Assembly: GCA_963770915.1 (NCBI GenBank)
Contig: CAVYRG010000001.1
Location: 186,001-250,000, forward strand
Origin: PALSA-270 sp963770915
Lineage (GTDB): Bacteria > Acidobacteriota > Terriglobia > Terriglobales > Acidobacteriaceae
DNA length: 64,000 nucleotides
Direction of reading: 5' to 3'
The translations under genes and the position numbers were made by a program. Positions 50,967 through 59,783 of the stretch are shown one piece after another. The notes beneath the pieces are model-generated. The model searched no databases and was not told the origin of the DNA. It saw only the letters and a list, made by a program, of their open reading frames with translations. Position 1 is the stretch's first letter, and every line of letters starts with the position of its first letter.

Positions 50967-52922
50967 CTACCGTTGGGACTTAGTCGCCGCCCGCGCGCGA
51001 CTAGTCTCAAGCTTCGGTTTCAACGTTAGCAAGACAACCCTGGCGTGGAGTCCTTTCGCGACATCCACCACATTCATGACGTCCGACCACGGCAAATTGG
51101 GGTCCGCCTCGACATAGACAACCCACTTCGGGCGAAGCTTGAGTTCATCTTTCAAGTCGTTTCCCAACTTGTTCCATGACGTGGCTTTCGAGTTTACGTA
51201 CACGCTAGGCGGAACTCCCATCCCGCCATCGAGCAGTTGAACGACGACGGGCGAGCTGAACGGATCATTTGGGACACCTGATGAACCAGGCTTCAGTACC
51301 TGAACGCGCAAGCCCTTGGACGGATAAGGTTGCAAAAGAACCATGAAAACAATGATCAGAACGATCAGGCAAGGTGCGGCAAGCAGTGCGAACGCAGGAG
51401 GCGAGGAAACTTCTTGCCTTAACGGAAGTCTTTGGGCCCATTGAAAAGATTGACCGACGCTTGCAGAATCGGAAATCCGCGTGCTCTGTGGATGGAACTC
51501 CGCTGAGAGTCCAATGAAGCCTAGAGCCATTAGGCCCGCGCCAACGGCGATGCTAAACGCCGAAGCCCACAGTATGGGACCCGTGGAGTCATCATAGTCG
51601 GCCTTGCTCGTGTAGACGAGCAATCGCGGATGCCCTGGATTGAGGCAGCCAGAGTCCGATAGAACTTCCACGTCGAGTTCATACGTACCCTTCTCACTAT
51701 TGAAGCCGCCTAAATACGTGGCTGGGGTTGAAGCAAGCCATTTCGCGACCTGATGCCCGTCCTTGATGAGGAACCAGTTTGCCTTGACCCGGTCGTAGGA
51801 AGGACAATTCGGATCAAAATATGATTCCCAACCGGTATCAATCCGGACTGTGTAGTCATCATTGAGATTGATCTTGAAAGGCCCAGCCCTGATTGGTCCG
51901 CGGGCCAGGGAAATTGGCATGTCAAGCGCGACGAATGTGCGTGAGCTCATCCAGCGATGAACGGCCAGGAAGGTCGAAAGGCCGACAACAACCAGAATGC
52001 CGCCGATCCATGCCTCAACATGCAGCGTTAGTCCTGTCTTTTGTGAAAGAGGCGCCGTTTGAACGGGGCTTCTCGATCCAACTATGCTGCCCAGTTGAAG
52101 CCAGAGCGCGGAGCCGACCAAAACGCCGGACAGGCAAACTAGAAGGACAAGCACCGTCTGAGACCGATACTCCCAATATATCCCTCCCATTTCCTCGATC
52201 TTCAATCGTGGATTGGCGGCGTTGAGGCGGCTAGTGTCGCTCAGAACATTCAGATCGAGTTCGAGGTGATCACTTTGCTCAATGTCGAAATAACCAAGTC
52301 CGCGTCCAGATGTGTCGGCGGTTTCGAATGTCCGCGGGTCGTTCTTGCTGCCTCCCTCCGCGAGAATTATTCCAGCTCGGGATAGTGTCCAGGAGACATT
52401 CAGGAGAGCTGTTGTTCCGTTGCATCGGTCTGCTGCAAAGCCCAGCAGGCAGTCAAGTTCGTCAAGTTCAGGTTTATGGTCGAGTTCAACGTAGACCCAG
52501 TACTTACTTGCCACGTTGATCTTGAACTCGGTGGTTCGTAGGTGTCCCGGCGACAATGATATGAAAGTGTCAAGCGGCAATATGGTTCGGCTTGATATCC
52601 AACCACACCACGCGGCAGCCAGCCCGGTGCCTCCGAGAACCAGCGCCACGGCTATTCGCCGCGCACGCCTCTCTCTGGTTCCGGGCCCCGCAAAACCACC
52701 ACTTGCGCAGAAGAGCCGCTGGCTTAGAAAGCGAGTCGCGATCGCGGCAAGAAACGCTAGGATCGGAATGTATGGGGCTGACTCCAGAGCGTCCCAAAGC
52801 CCGCTGTAGGGGCTGTAGAAGAAGCGAAAAAAGAACCGCAAAACCAGAATCCAGGGGCCAATCAGCAGGAGGATGAAACAGACAAGGTAGCAGCCGATCC
52901 GCACGGTCCGCGGTACAGGCAT
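50967..52922 (-). CDS. Large membrane protein with duplicated domain and ExbD-like C-terminus
   Basis: A 651-residue protein with about seven TM segments (near 10-34, 51-69, 89-108, 255-278, 303-322, 449-472, 510-531). Two soluble segments are clearly duplicated. Residues 110-245 (SSRTILPLDTFISLSPG, FKIN, LDLNVLSDTSRLNAANPRL) pair with 326-437 (SSRTFVALDMPISLARG, FKIN, LDVEVLSDSGCLNPGHPRL). Residues 510-635 look like ExbD/TolR: one TM, then SVYVNSKATSWNKLGNDLKDELKLRPKWVVYVEADPNLPWSDVMNVVDVAKGLHARVVLLT. No close family was recognised for the duplicated module. It is convergent with tonB, four bases apart. Confidence 0.78.
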   Translation of the reverse strand: MPVPRTVRIGCYLVCFILLLIGPWILVLRFFFRFFYSPYSGLWDALESAPYIPILAFLAAIATRFLSQRLFCASGGFAGPGTRERRARRIAVALVLGGTGLAAAWCGWISSRTILPLDTFISLSPGHLRTTEFKINVASKYWVYVELDHKPELDELDCLLGFAADRCNGTTALLNVSWTLSRAGIILAEGGSKNDPRTFETADTSGRGLGYFDIEQSDHLELDLNVLSDTSRLNAANPRLKIEEMGGIYWEYRSQTVLVLLVCLSGVLVGSALWLQLGSIVGSRSPVQTAPLSQKTGLTLHVEAWIGGILVVVGLSTFLAVHRWMSSRTFVALDMPISLARGPIRAGPFKINLNDDYTVRIDTGWESYFDPNCPSYDRVKANWFLIKDGHQVAKWLASTPATYLGGFNSEKGTYELDVEVLSDSGCLNPGHPRLLVYTSKADYDDSTGPILWASAFSIAVGAGLMALGFIGLSAEFHPQSTRISDSASVGQSFQWAQRLPLRQEVSSPPAFALLAAPCLIVLIIVFMVLLQPYPSKGLRVQVLKPGSSGVPNDPFSSPVVVQLLDGGMGVPPSVYVNSKATSWNKLGNDLKDELKLRPKWVVYVEADPNLPWSDVMNVVDVAKGLHARVVLLTLKPKLETSRARAATKSQR

Positions 52923-53145
52923 ATATCTTTAGACCTTCGCGTCGGACAAAAGGTTCCTCGGACGTAGCGCGATGATATGCCATGCTGGGCGCATTGACCT
53001 GTGATTTGGCATCTCTCATTGGTAACGGCGGTAACTAGGTGAGATTTGTGCTCGAGTGAGAGGAATCATTGATTCCCCACGGCGCCCGATCAGGGCGAGT
53101 ACCGACTGCGTCCCGTTGCATCCGGTCCGAAAGTACCGGTGCTCT

Positions 53146-53970
53146 CTATTCCTTCAAATCCACCAGTTTGACTTCGCCAATCGGATGGCCGAGAAACTGC
53201 GCTCCCAGGCGGCTGAATTTCTCCACAGAATCCGTCGCATAGAATCTGAGTCGCGTGGGGCCGCGCCGCTCCTCCTGGGATGCTGCTGGCGGCGGGGCCG
53301 CGCCTAGCTGTTTGGCGACCACCTGCGCCGTCGATTCGGCCGAATCCACAATCGACACCTGCGGCGGTGCCACGCGCCGCAAAAGCGGCTTTAGCAGCGG
53401 ATAGTGAGTGCAGCCCAGCAACAGAACGTCTGCTGCCTGGAAACCGTCGGCGAAAACTTCATCCAGATAGATTCGCGCGACTTGTTCCGTAACCGCATGG
53501 TCGACCCAACCTTCCTCCACCAGCGGAACCAGCAAAGGACAGGCTTTTTCTCTCGCTTCCAGGCCGTGCTCCTGGAGGGCCTTTGAATACGCGTGGCTGC
53601 CGACGGTCGCTTCGGTTCCAATCACGGCTACTTTGCGATTCTTGCTTACCTCGGAGGCTTGCGCCGCGCCAGGGCCGATGACGCCAAAGACAGCAACCGC
53701 CGAGGCCGCGCGAATTCGCTCGAGCGCGAGCGCGGTCGCCGTATTGCAAGCGATCACCAGCACGCCGGCGCCGTTCTGCTCCAGAAAGTGGGTCGCTTCC
53801 AGCGCGTACTTGGCTACGGTTTCCGCGGACTTCGAACCATAAGGCAGCCGGGCGGTATCGCCAAAATAGAGGTAGTCGGCGCTGGGGATGAGTTGAAGTA
53901 AAGCTTTAAGGACGGTCAGCCCGCCAAAGCCGGAGTCAAAAACGCCGATAGTGGGGCGACGGGCGGTCAC
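53146..53970 (-). CDS. murI: Glutamate racemase
   Basis: A 274-residue cofactor-independent racemase supplying D-glutamate for peptidoglycan. Motifs are IGVFDSGFGGLTVLKAL (first active-site Asp/Ser region), YFGDTARLPYGSKS, VIACNTATALAL (catalytic Cys) and LLGCTHYPLLKPLL (second catalytic Cys). The C-terminal end carries a short Ala/Pro/Glu-rich insert (GAAPPPAASQEERRG). It is separate from the following iron operon. Confidence 0.96.
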   Translation of the reverse strand: MTARRPTIGVFDSGFGGLTVLKALLQLIPSADYLYFGDTARLPYGSKSAETVAKYALEATHFLEQNGAGVLVIACNTATALALERIRAASAVAVFGVIGPGAAQASEVSKNRKVAVIGTEATVGSHAYSKALQEHGLEAREKACPLLVPLVEEGWVDHAVTEQVARIYLDEVFADGFQAADVLLLGCTHYPLLKPLLRRVAPPQVSIVDSAESTAQVVAKQLGAAPPPAASQEERRGPTRLRFYATDSVEKFSRLGAQFLGHPIGEVKLVDLKE

Positions 53971-54013
53971 GCCAGGCTGGTCTCAGTTAGGTGTTGAATG
54001 TTTCGACGCGTCA

Positions 54014-55282
54014 TTACCGCTCGTTCATCTCATCTCGACTATACGGGCCGCCCGACTGGACTCCTTCGAGGCGCTTCATCAGCTCGCCAAGCTTCTTACC
54101 TCCATCGCAGCACGCCCCCGGCGGAATCGGCGCGCCGTGCGGGCAAGTACGCGGGTGCCCCAGGAACGTGCAGATCTTGTCCGTGGCCTCTGGCGAAAGG
54201 ATGTGCTCGAACTTGCAGGCCTGCTGCTCGATCTCGGTCTCGCTGTCCATCGCCAGACTGTCGGTAAACAAGCGCTCGGCCAGGCGATGGCGCCGGATCA
54301 CATCGGCAGCGCGCCGCCGACCCCGTTCGGTGAACTCGATGATCAGGCTTCCGTCTCCGATCGAGCTGGCCGCCGGCTTGAGCGCGTCGTGGCAGGGATT
54401 GGCAAACGGCTTGTGATTATGCGCCTGCGGAGGATGCGGGGACGCGGTTAGTAATCCCAGCGCAACCATCTTGTCTACGGCAATGCTCACCGGCAGCGCG
54501 CCGTGCACTTCCATGTGCTCCAGTTCGGCAATTTCGCCGTGCTCGGTCAGCGCCCACAATTCTTCGAGCACTTCGTCGAACTGCTCTTCGTCGGCCATCG
54601 CAAACACTTCCTGCGCGGCGATCTTGCCATGGTGCAATTCGATGCGGCGGTCCGCCAGCCGCGCCACCACCGGATCGTGCGTCACCATCACAATCGTCCG
54701 ACCTTGCTCATGCAACTGGCGCAGCAGACGCAGAACAATTTCTTCGTTCACTGCGTCGAGATTGCCGGTGGGCTCATCGGCTAACACGATCTTAGGATCG
54801 TTGATCAGCGCCCGCGCGATGCAAACCCGCTGCTGTTCGCCCCCCGAAAGCTGCGAAGGAACGTGATGTGCGCGGTCCTTCAGCCCCACGCGCTCCAGCG
54901 CGTCCAGCGCTTCCTGCTCATCCGTCATGCTGTGGAAGTACTGCGCCAGCATTACGTTTTCGAGCGCCGTGAGGTACGGAATCAGATGGAATTGCTGAAA
55001 GACAAACCCGATTTTTTCCGCCCGCACCCGGTTCAGCGCGGAGGTCGAAAGCTCCGCCACATTTTCGCCATCGAGCCAGATTTCGCCGGAACTGGGCCGG
55101 TCCAGGCAACCGATCAAATTCACCAGCGTAGACTTGCCCGAGCCCGAAGGCCCCATTACCGCGATCCACTCGCCGGGGTCCACATCAAGAGAGAAATCAT
55201 CCAGCGCGCGAATCACACCGTCCCTGCTCTTCGCCCCGGCGTTGGCCGGATAAACCCGGCTTACGTTCTTGAGCTTGATCAA
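54014..55282 (-). CDS. ABC transporter ATPase fused to DtxR-family iron regulator
   Basis: A single uninterrupted 422-residue frame. Residues 1-230 are a LolD/MacB-type ATPase: Walker A GPSGSGKS at 44-51, signature LSGGEQQR at 145-152, Walker B IVLADEPTGNLD at 165-176 and H-loop TH at 201-202. Residues about 234-330 form a winged helix (EQFDEVLEELWALTEHGE and IIEFTERGRRRAADVIRRHRL). Residues 331-395 match the DtxR dimer/metal domain: H332 and E336, then C356, E359 and H360 in ACKFEHILSP, and LGHPRTCPHGAPIP. The Cys at the DtxR C102 position favours iron over manganese. It is last in the iron operon; the fused protein may repress that operon. Confidence 0.92.
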   Translation of the reverse strand: MIKLKNVSRVYPANAGAKSRDGVIRALDDFSLDVDPGEWIAVMGPSGSGKSTLVNLIGCLDRPSSGEIWLDGENVAELSTSALNRVRAEKIGFVFQQFHLIPYLTALENVMLAQYFHSMTDEQEALDALERVGLKDRAHHVPSQLSGGEQQRVCIARALINDPKIVLADEPTGNLDAVNEEIVLRLLRQLHEQGRTIVMVTHDPVVARLADRRIELHHGKIAAQEVFAMADEEQFDEVLEELWALTEHGEIAELEHMEVHGALPVSIAVDKMVALGLLTASPHPPQAHNHKPFANPCHDALKPAASSIGDGSLIIEFTERGRRRAADVIRRHRLAERLFTDSLAMDSETEIEQQACKFEHILSPEATDKICTFLGHPRTCPHGAPIPPGACCDGGKKLGELMKRLEGVQSGGPYSRDEMNER

Positions 55283-55283
55283 G

Positions 55284-56438
55284 CTATTCTCCCCTTAGAA
55301 TCATAGCTGGCTGCACTCGCCGGAGCAATGAGATCGGCAATATCGCCGAAAGCAACGCCACCGCGATGCCGCCGGCAAGAACCATCGGCAGAACGCTCAG
55401 CCTCGGCATAACATCAGCGTGAAAATTGACTCGCCCGATCCACAGCGCCGCGCCCACCCCGATGGGATAGCCGATCAGGGCGCCGGCCACCCCTAAAGCG
55501 GCGGCTTCTGCGGCGAAGAAGCCATGAATGAGCCTTTGCGAGGCTCCCAGGGCTTTCATGATGGCGAAATCGCGCCGCCGGTCGAACACCCATCCCATGA
55601 GAGTTGCCAGCACGCATAGCGCCGCCGTGACCACGATCAGAACCGAAGCCGCCAGCAGTGTGGCTCGCGTTTTCCCCAGTACCCTGGCTTCGCCTTCCAT
55701 CACCTGCAGAACCGGCCGTACTTCCACGCCAGGAAGCGCCGCGGTAAGCCTCTGAATAGTTTGGTTCACCTGCGCGGTCGTTCCGGAGGCGGCAATTTCG
55801 ATGGTCAGCGGTTGCAGCCCAGTCCAGGTTTCAAAGTCGCTAAGGGAGATGTAAACCCGGCTGTCCTCGGCAGCCCCCGTGGTAAGGGTTCCGATAGGAG
55901 TCACTTGCATCGTGCGTCCATCGAAGTTCAGGCTCAGAGCCCCGCCCCCGCGGCTTATCGCAGCCGCTGCCCGCGTTCCCAGCAACGCTTGGCCAGGAGC
56001 GCTCGGCCACGCCGTCACCGACCACCAATCGTCGAGCTTCCTCGCCAATTCAAAATCAGTTCCTGCAACCACCACCGGCTGGCCCTGCGCGGTGCGGGCG
56101 ACGGCATAAGCGAAAGGAACCGCCAATCCACGCCCCGCCAACGCAGTTCGCACAGTTTCCAAAGTTCCCGCAGGCAGCGGCGCGCCATTCCTGCCCACGA
56201 CTACGATATTCGCTCCGTAGCTGCGAAATTCCTCGCGCAGCTTGGCCTGCACGTCCGCATACAAATTGAGAATTGCCGTCGCCGCCGCCGCCGCTACCAC
56301 CATCGCGAGCAAGGCCGCCGCGGCGCGCCCCGGACGCAACAACGCGGCGCGTGTCAGCATCCGCAGAAACATAGAAGTGTGAGGCGAGTCTGCGCGCTGG
56401 CGGGCCAAATCGCCTGCATCCGGGGCGAGGTTGCTCAT
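55284..56438 (-). CDS. FtsX/MacB-like ABC permease of iron operon (second)
   Basis: A 384-residue permease. The N-terminal TM (about 36-58) is followed by a large periplasmic MacB_PCD-like domain (about 65-255). Three C-terminal TMs (about 268-290, 315-340, 348-370) form the FtsX core (ILIVVTAALCVLATLMGWVFDRRRDFAIMKALGASQRLIHGFFAAEAAALGVAGALIGY). It pairs with the next permease upstream to form a heterodimer served by the fused ATPase. Its start overlaps the preceding stop by four bases (ATGA). It is similar to the paired permeases of the Campylobacter Fet/p19-Ftr1 iron system. Confidence 0.88.
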   Translation of the reverse strand: MSNLAPDAGDLARQRADSPHTSMFLRMLTRAALLRPGRAAAALLAMVVAAAAATAILNLYADVQAKLREEFRSYGANIVVVGRNGAPLPAGTLETVRTALAGRGLAVPFAYAVARTAQGQPVVVAGTDFELARKLDDWWSVTAWPSAPGQALLGTRAAAAISRGGGALSLNFDGRTMQVTPIGTLTTGAAEDSRVYISLSDFETWTGLQPLTIEIAASGTTAQVNQTIQRLTAALPGVEVRPVLQVMEGEARVLGKTRATLLAASVLIVVTAALCVLATLMGWVFDRRRDFAIMKALGASQRLIHGFFAAEAAALGVAGALIGYPIGVGAALWIGRVNFHADVMPRLSVLPMVLAGGIAVALLSAILPISLLRRVQPAMILRGE

Positions 56439-57694
56439 GCCTCACCTCGCAGCGCCTGCACTGGATCTAACTTCGCCGCCCGCTGAATCGCCACAAAGCT
56501 GCCCGCGAATGTCACGATGATGGCGATGCCAAGAATGATCGGCAGCAACACCGGCTGAATGGTGATCTGCGATCCGAAAATCGCCAGCCCAATCTGGCGG
56601 GCCAGCAGCGCCCCTCCGGCAAATCCTAACAGTCCGCCGATCAGCGCCAGCAGCGCAGCCTCGGCGAAAAACACCGCCGCAATGGAAAAGCCTCCCGCGC
56701 CCAGCGCTTTCATCAAGCCAACTTCTGCGCCGCGCTCGAAAATCGCCGTCGCCATAGCAGCGGAAACTGCCAGCCCGGAAGCCAGCAACGCCGCCAGCGT
56801 AACCAGCAGCATGAGCCCTGTAATCCGCGAAAGCACCGTGCCCTCGGTCTGCGCCACCTGGCGAATCTGCTCCGCGTGAGAATGCGAAATCGCTTCCTGC
56901 AGTTGAAACGCAATCGATTGCGGATAGGGCGAACAGTACCAGCGATCATACATTTCGCCGGTCATAGTCTTCGGGTCTCGCCGTGCCAGCGCATCCTCAG
57001 GCTTGGTCAGTGCGCTGACGTAAATGCGCTGCACCGCGCCCGGCTTGCCCAGAATCTGCTGCGCCACCCCAAGCGGCGCGACAATCTGCCCATCCTCGAC
57101 GCTTCCCGTCGATAAGACTCCCGCAACCCGGTGCGGTTGGCCGGCGATATCGATCTGGTCTCCCGCCTTGCGCCCAAGCTGCGCTGCCAGGTCTTTCCCA
57201 AGCAGAACGTCGGTTGACTCATCCGCCGGCCAACTCCCATCGACCTTCCACCATGGGTGGGTCGTGCGCACGCCGGTTACAAACTCCTGGTTGCCAAACG
57301 TCAGCCGCTTGGCGAAGTAGGTACCAAGTAGAGGAATATTGTCCGCGGCTCCCTCCACCTTTGCATTCACTTGCAACATGGGCGCGAAACCGAGAATGTT
57401 GTTCCGCCAGAACAGGCCTTTAATCCTCGGCAAATCGGCTTCTTTCAAGTAGGCGCCGTCGCTTGGCGGCTTGAGGTTGACGCCGCCAATCTCCACGTCC
57501 AGTGTGTCTTCTTGCGGGGTAACGATCAGGTTCGCGCCGTAGCTGCGCAATTCACGGTTGATCTTGTCGCCGACGTCGGTGGCCACCGCGATCATCGCCG
57601 TGGCTACGCCAACTCCCAGCGTGATGGCGATACCCGCCAGCAGCTTGCGCCGTTGTTGCCGCCGGAAGGATTCGTAGACCAGACGGGCGAACAT
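56435..57694 (-). CDS. FtsX/MacB-like ABC permease of iron operon (first)
   Basis: A 419-residue protein. TM1 is at about 15-37, within RKLLAGIAITLGVGVATAMIAVATDVGDKINRELRSYGANLIVTP, a hallmark MacB_PCD start. The periplasmic domain is at about 45-280. The FtsX core contains LMLLVTLAALLASGLAVSAAMATAIFERGAEVGLMKALGAGGFSIAAVFFAEAALLALIGGLLGF. It starts three bases after the Ftr1 stop and overlaps the second permease. These permeases act on periplasmic or membrane substrates rather than importing through a lumen; in this context iron delivery is inferred. Confidence 0.88.
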   Translation of the reverse strand: MFARLVYESFRRQQRRKLLAGIAITLGVGVATAMIAVATDVGDKINRELRSYGANLIVTPQEDTLDVEIGGVNLKPPSDGAYLKEADLPRIKGLFWRNNILGFAPMLQVNAKVEGAADNIPLLGTYFAKRLTFGNQEFVTGVRTTHPWWKVDGSWPADESTDVLLGKDLAAQLGRKAGDQIDIAGQPHRVAGVLSTGSVEDGQIVAPLGVAQQILGKPGAVQRIYVSALTKPEDALARRDPKTMTGEMYDRWYCSPYPQSIAFQLQEAISHSHAEQIRQVAQTEGTVLSRITGLMLLVTLAALLASGLAVSAAMATAIFERGAEVGLMKALGAGGFSIAAVFFAEAALLALIGGLLGFAGGALLARQIGLAIFGSQITIQPVLLPIILGIAIIVTFAGSFVAIQRAAKLDPVQALRGEA

Positions 57695-57697
57695 CGG

Positions 57698-58945
57698 CTA
57701 TTGCTGGAACATGCGCGCGCCCGCTGCGATGTCCGCCTCTCGTATGATGACTGCGTCCGCCGTCTGCTGTGACTGCAAGGGAATAGGATTGCATCCGCCC
57801 TTGGTGCCGATGGATTCGGCATTGATGGGCGCGCCGCAATTGCGGCAAGTCACGCCATTCGGTCCCTTATAGAACCCCACCGCGCCGCAGATTTCGCAGG
57901 CGTCGAACACGGTGGCAACCTTGCCGTCCGGCTTTTTATACAGCCAGAAGCGCACCTCAACGCCGTTTTCCTTCGCCTCGTAGCGATGCAAGTCTCCGTC
58001 GGAAAGCTTGGCCAGCGGAATCGTGACTTCCCCATTGACAAAGCTGACCTCAGTCGAGGGTGCAGGGGCGTTGGCGCTCTTGGCGTAAATAAATTCCGCC
58101 GTCACCAGCACAATAAATAAGAACGAACTGGCGTACACCGAAGCCATCCATAGGCGTTCACGGCGGGCGCTCCACAGAACTTTTCGGCGCGCCGCCGGAG
58201 ACTCGGGCAGGGAAGTGGGCTGGCGCCGTTTTACCTCGAACAGCACCATCAACGCCGCCAGCGCCAGGATCGTCACGAAGAAAAACACATCGTTGCTCAC
58301 GATCGGCCCCACGATGGCCATTTCCCGCTTCGAGGAAGGTAGCACGCCGTACTCGGAAAGTTCGTGCATGCCGGAGACCGCCAGCTGCGCCGCTACAAAG
58401 AACAGAATCACCGTCGTGACCCGGAAGAACTTCTGCAAATTGATGCGCACGCTGCCCTTGACGAACACGACGCCAAACAAAATGGCCACCGCCACGCCGG
58501 CCAGCGTGCCTAGAAAACTGAGCAGCTCGGTTGTGTTCAGCGAGACCGCGGCCAGCGTCAGCACGGTTTCCGCTCCTTCGCGCAGCACCATGAGGAAGAC
58601 AAACAGGAACAGCCCAAACCACGAGCCTTCCCCGGCCAGCAACCCTACTTTGTTCTCGATTTCGCCTTTGAGCTTGCGCCCCGTGCGCATCATGAACAAG
58701 ATCATGGTGACGACAAAAAACGCCGCCGCCAGCATGATCCAGCCTTCAAACACATCCTGGTTCCAGTGCGTGCGGGCCAGCAGGACTGCCAGCCCAATGC
58801 TTCCCACGAAGGCAGCGCCCAGGCCGGCGTAAACCGGCTTGCGCAGCTCCGGGCGGCCGATCTTGGCCAGGTAGGCGAGGGTAAGGCCCACGATCAGGGC
58901 CGCCTCAACCCCCTCCCGAAGAGTTACGATGAATGCCTGCAGCAT
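57698..58945 (-). CDS. Ftr1-type iron permease with C-terminal DUF2318 domain
   Basis: A 415-residue protein. The Ftr1 membrane domain (about 1-285) has seven TMs and two REGxE iron-binding motifs (REGVE at 10-14, REGAE at 122-126). The C-terminal extracytoplasmic part (about 290-415) matches DUF2318: RYEAKENGVEVRFWLYKKPDG, VFDACEICGAVGFYKG, VTCRNCGAPINAESIGTKGGCNPIP, with CxxC pairs that could bind metal. This fusion is the FetM/Cj1658 type found in p19-linked iron uptake. It is first in a four-gene operon with two FtsX-type permeases and the ATPase-DtxR fusion. Confidence 0.93.
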   Translation of the reverse strand: MLQAFIVTLREGVEAALIVGLTLAYLAKIGRPELRKPVYAGLGAAFVGSIGLAVLLARTHWNQDVFEGWIMLAAAFFVVTMILFMMRTGRKLKGEIENKVGLLAGEGSWFGLFLFVFLMVLREGAETVLTLAAVSLNTTELLSFLGTLAGVAVAILFGVVFVKGSVRINLQKFFRVTTVILFFVAAQLAVSGMHELSEYGVLPSSKREMAIVGPIVSNDVFFFVTILALAALMVLFEVKRRQPTSLPESPAARRKVLWSARRERLWMASVYASSFLFIVLVTAEFIYAKSANAPAPSTEVSFVNGEVTIPLAKLSDGDLHRYEAKENGVEVRFWLYKKPDGKVATVFDACEICGAVGFYKGPNGVTCRNCGAPINAESIGTKGGCNPIPLQSQQTADAVIIREADIAAGARMFQQ

Positions 58946-58977
58946 CTATGAAAAAAGCTCCCGTTTCCGTAACGCTT

Positions 58978-58996
58978 GTTGCAACTTAGTTGCAAC
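58978..58996. promoter_or_regulatory. 19-bp palindromic operator upstream of iron operon
   Basis: GTTGCAACTTAGTTGCAAC is a perfect 9-1-9 inverted repeat 32 bases upstream of the Ftr1 start codon. A third partial half-site (TGCAACC, 58997-59003) follows. Size and symmetry suit a DtxR/IdeR or Fur-type iron regulator. The operon encodes its own DtxR-like domain, making that the first candidate ligand. No clean -35/-10 pair was fixed. Confidence 0.75.
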
Positions 58997-59068
58997 TGCA
59001 ACCACAAGTATTAGGATAGTCTTTGTGCAGGTGGGCGTCAACGCGGCGAGAGGCCTCGCTAAACCTGC

Positions 59069-59755
59069 TCATACCCGTTTCAGGAATCGTCTCGCAGCCT
59101 CAAGCTGCGGAAACCGCCGCTCCTCAGCGCGGAATTCTGCCGAATGTACGCAGCGGCGGCTGCCGCGCAGCTTCACGGGATGTTTCAGATGGAGCATCTC
59201 GTGGTAAACGACGTATTCCACCGCGAAACGCGGCACAGAGAAGTCATCGAACACCCGGCTGATGATAATGGCGTTGTGCGCCGGATCGTAATGCCCCAGC
59301 ATTCGCCGCGATCCCGTTGGGCTCCAACTGAGCCGCGGCCGGCCCAGCAGCCCATTGAACAAACGGACGTTCAGCTCGTCGAAAATCACTTCTAAATCGT
59401 ACACATGGCCCTTCGCTGAGCGCAGCCGCTTTCGCCCGCGCAACTGGCGGACCAAATGCGCCTTCTGCGTGATCTCGTGGCCGGATACGTACTTGCGGTA
59501 TCGTGCCGCGCAAAGCCTTTTGACCGGCTGGCGATACATCTTGGCCAGCAGGATGTGGGCCACTGCCCCAAGAACCGCTTCCGGCGCTCCTTCCAGCAAA
59601 TCCGACAACCGTACCAGCAATTTTCCCCGGCGCAACCGGATTGTGTTATTGATGTTGGCGAAGGAGTAGAACTCAACCGTCAGTTCCGGCGTGGCCGCTT
59701 GCGGCCTCAGGTCACGGTAGGCTTCCTGAAAAATGTGGAGAAGGCGTTCGCTCAC
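59069..59755 (-). CDS. SprT-like zinc metalloprotease-family protein
   Basis: A 228-residue protein from a GTG. The core YDLEVIFDELNVRLFNGLLGRPRLSWSPTGSRRMLGHYDPAHNAIIISRVFDD then VEYVVYHEMLHLKHPV carries HEMLH plus a distal His (CVHSAEFR), the SprT/M48-like zinc site. Proteins of this group include DNA-protein-crosslink proteases and uncharacterised peptidases. Placement at the end of a uvrA-headed operon fits, but does not prove, a DNA-repair role. Confidence 0.85.
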   Translation of the reverse strand: MSERLLHIFQEAYRDLRPQAATPELTVEFYSFANINNTIRLRRGKLLVRLSDLLEGAPEAVLGAVAHILLAKMYRQPVKRLCAARYRKYVSGHEITQKAHLVRQLRGRKRLRSAKGHVYDLEVIFDELNVRLFNGLLGRPRLSWSPTGSRRMLGHYDPAHNAIIISRVFDDFSVPRFAVEYVVYHEMLHLKHPVKLRGSRRCVHSAEFRAEERRFPQLEAARRFLKRV

Positions 59756-59783
59756 TTCAGTGCCAGATTAGCACTACCCCCAG

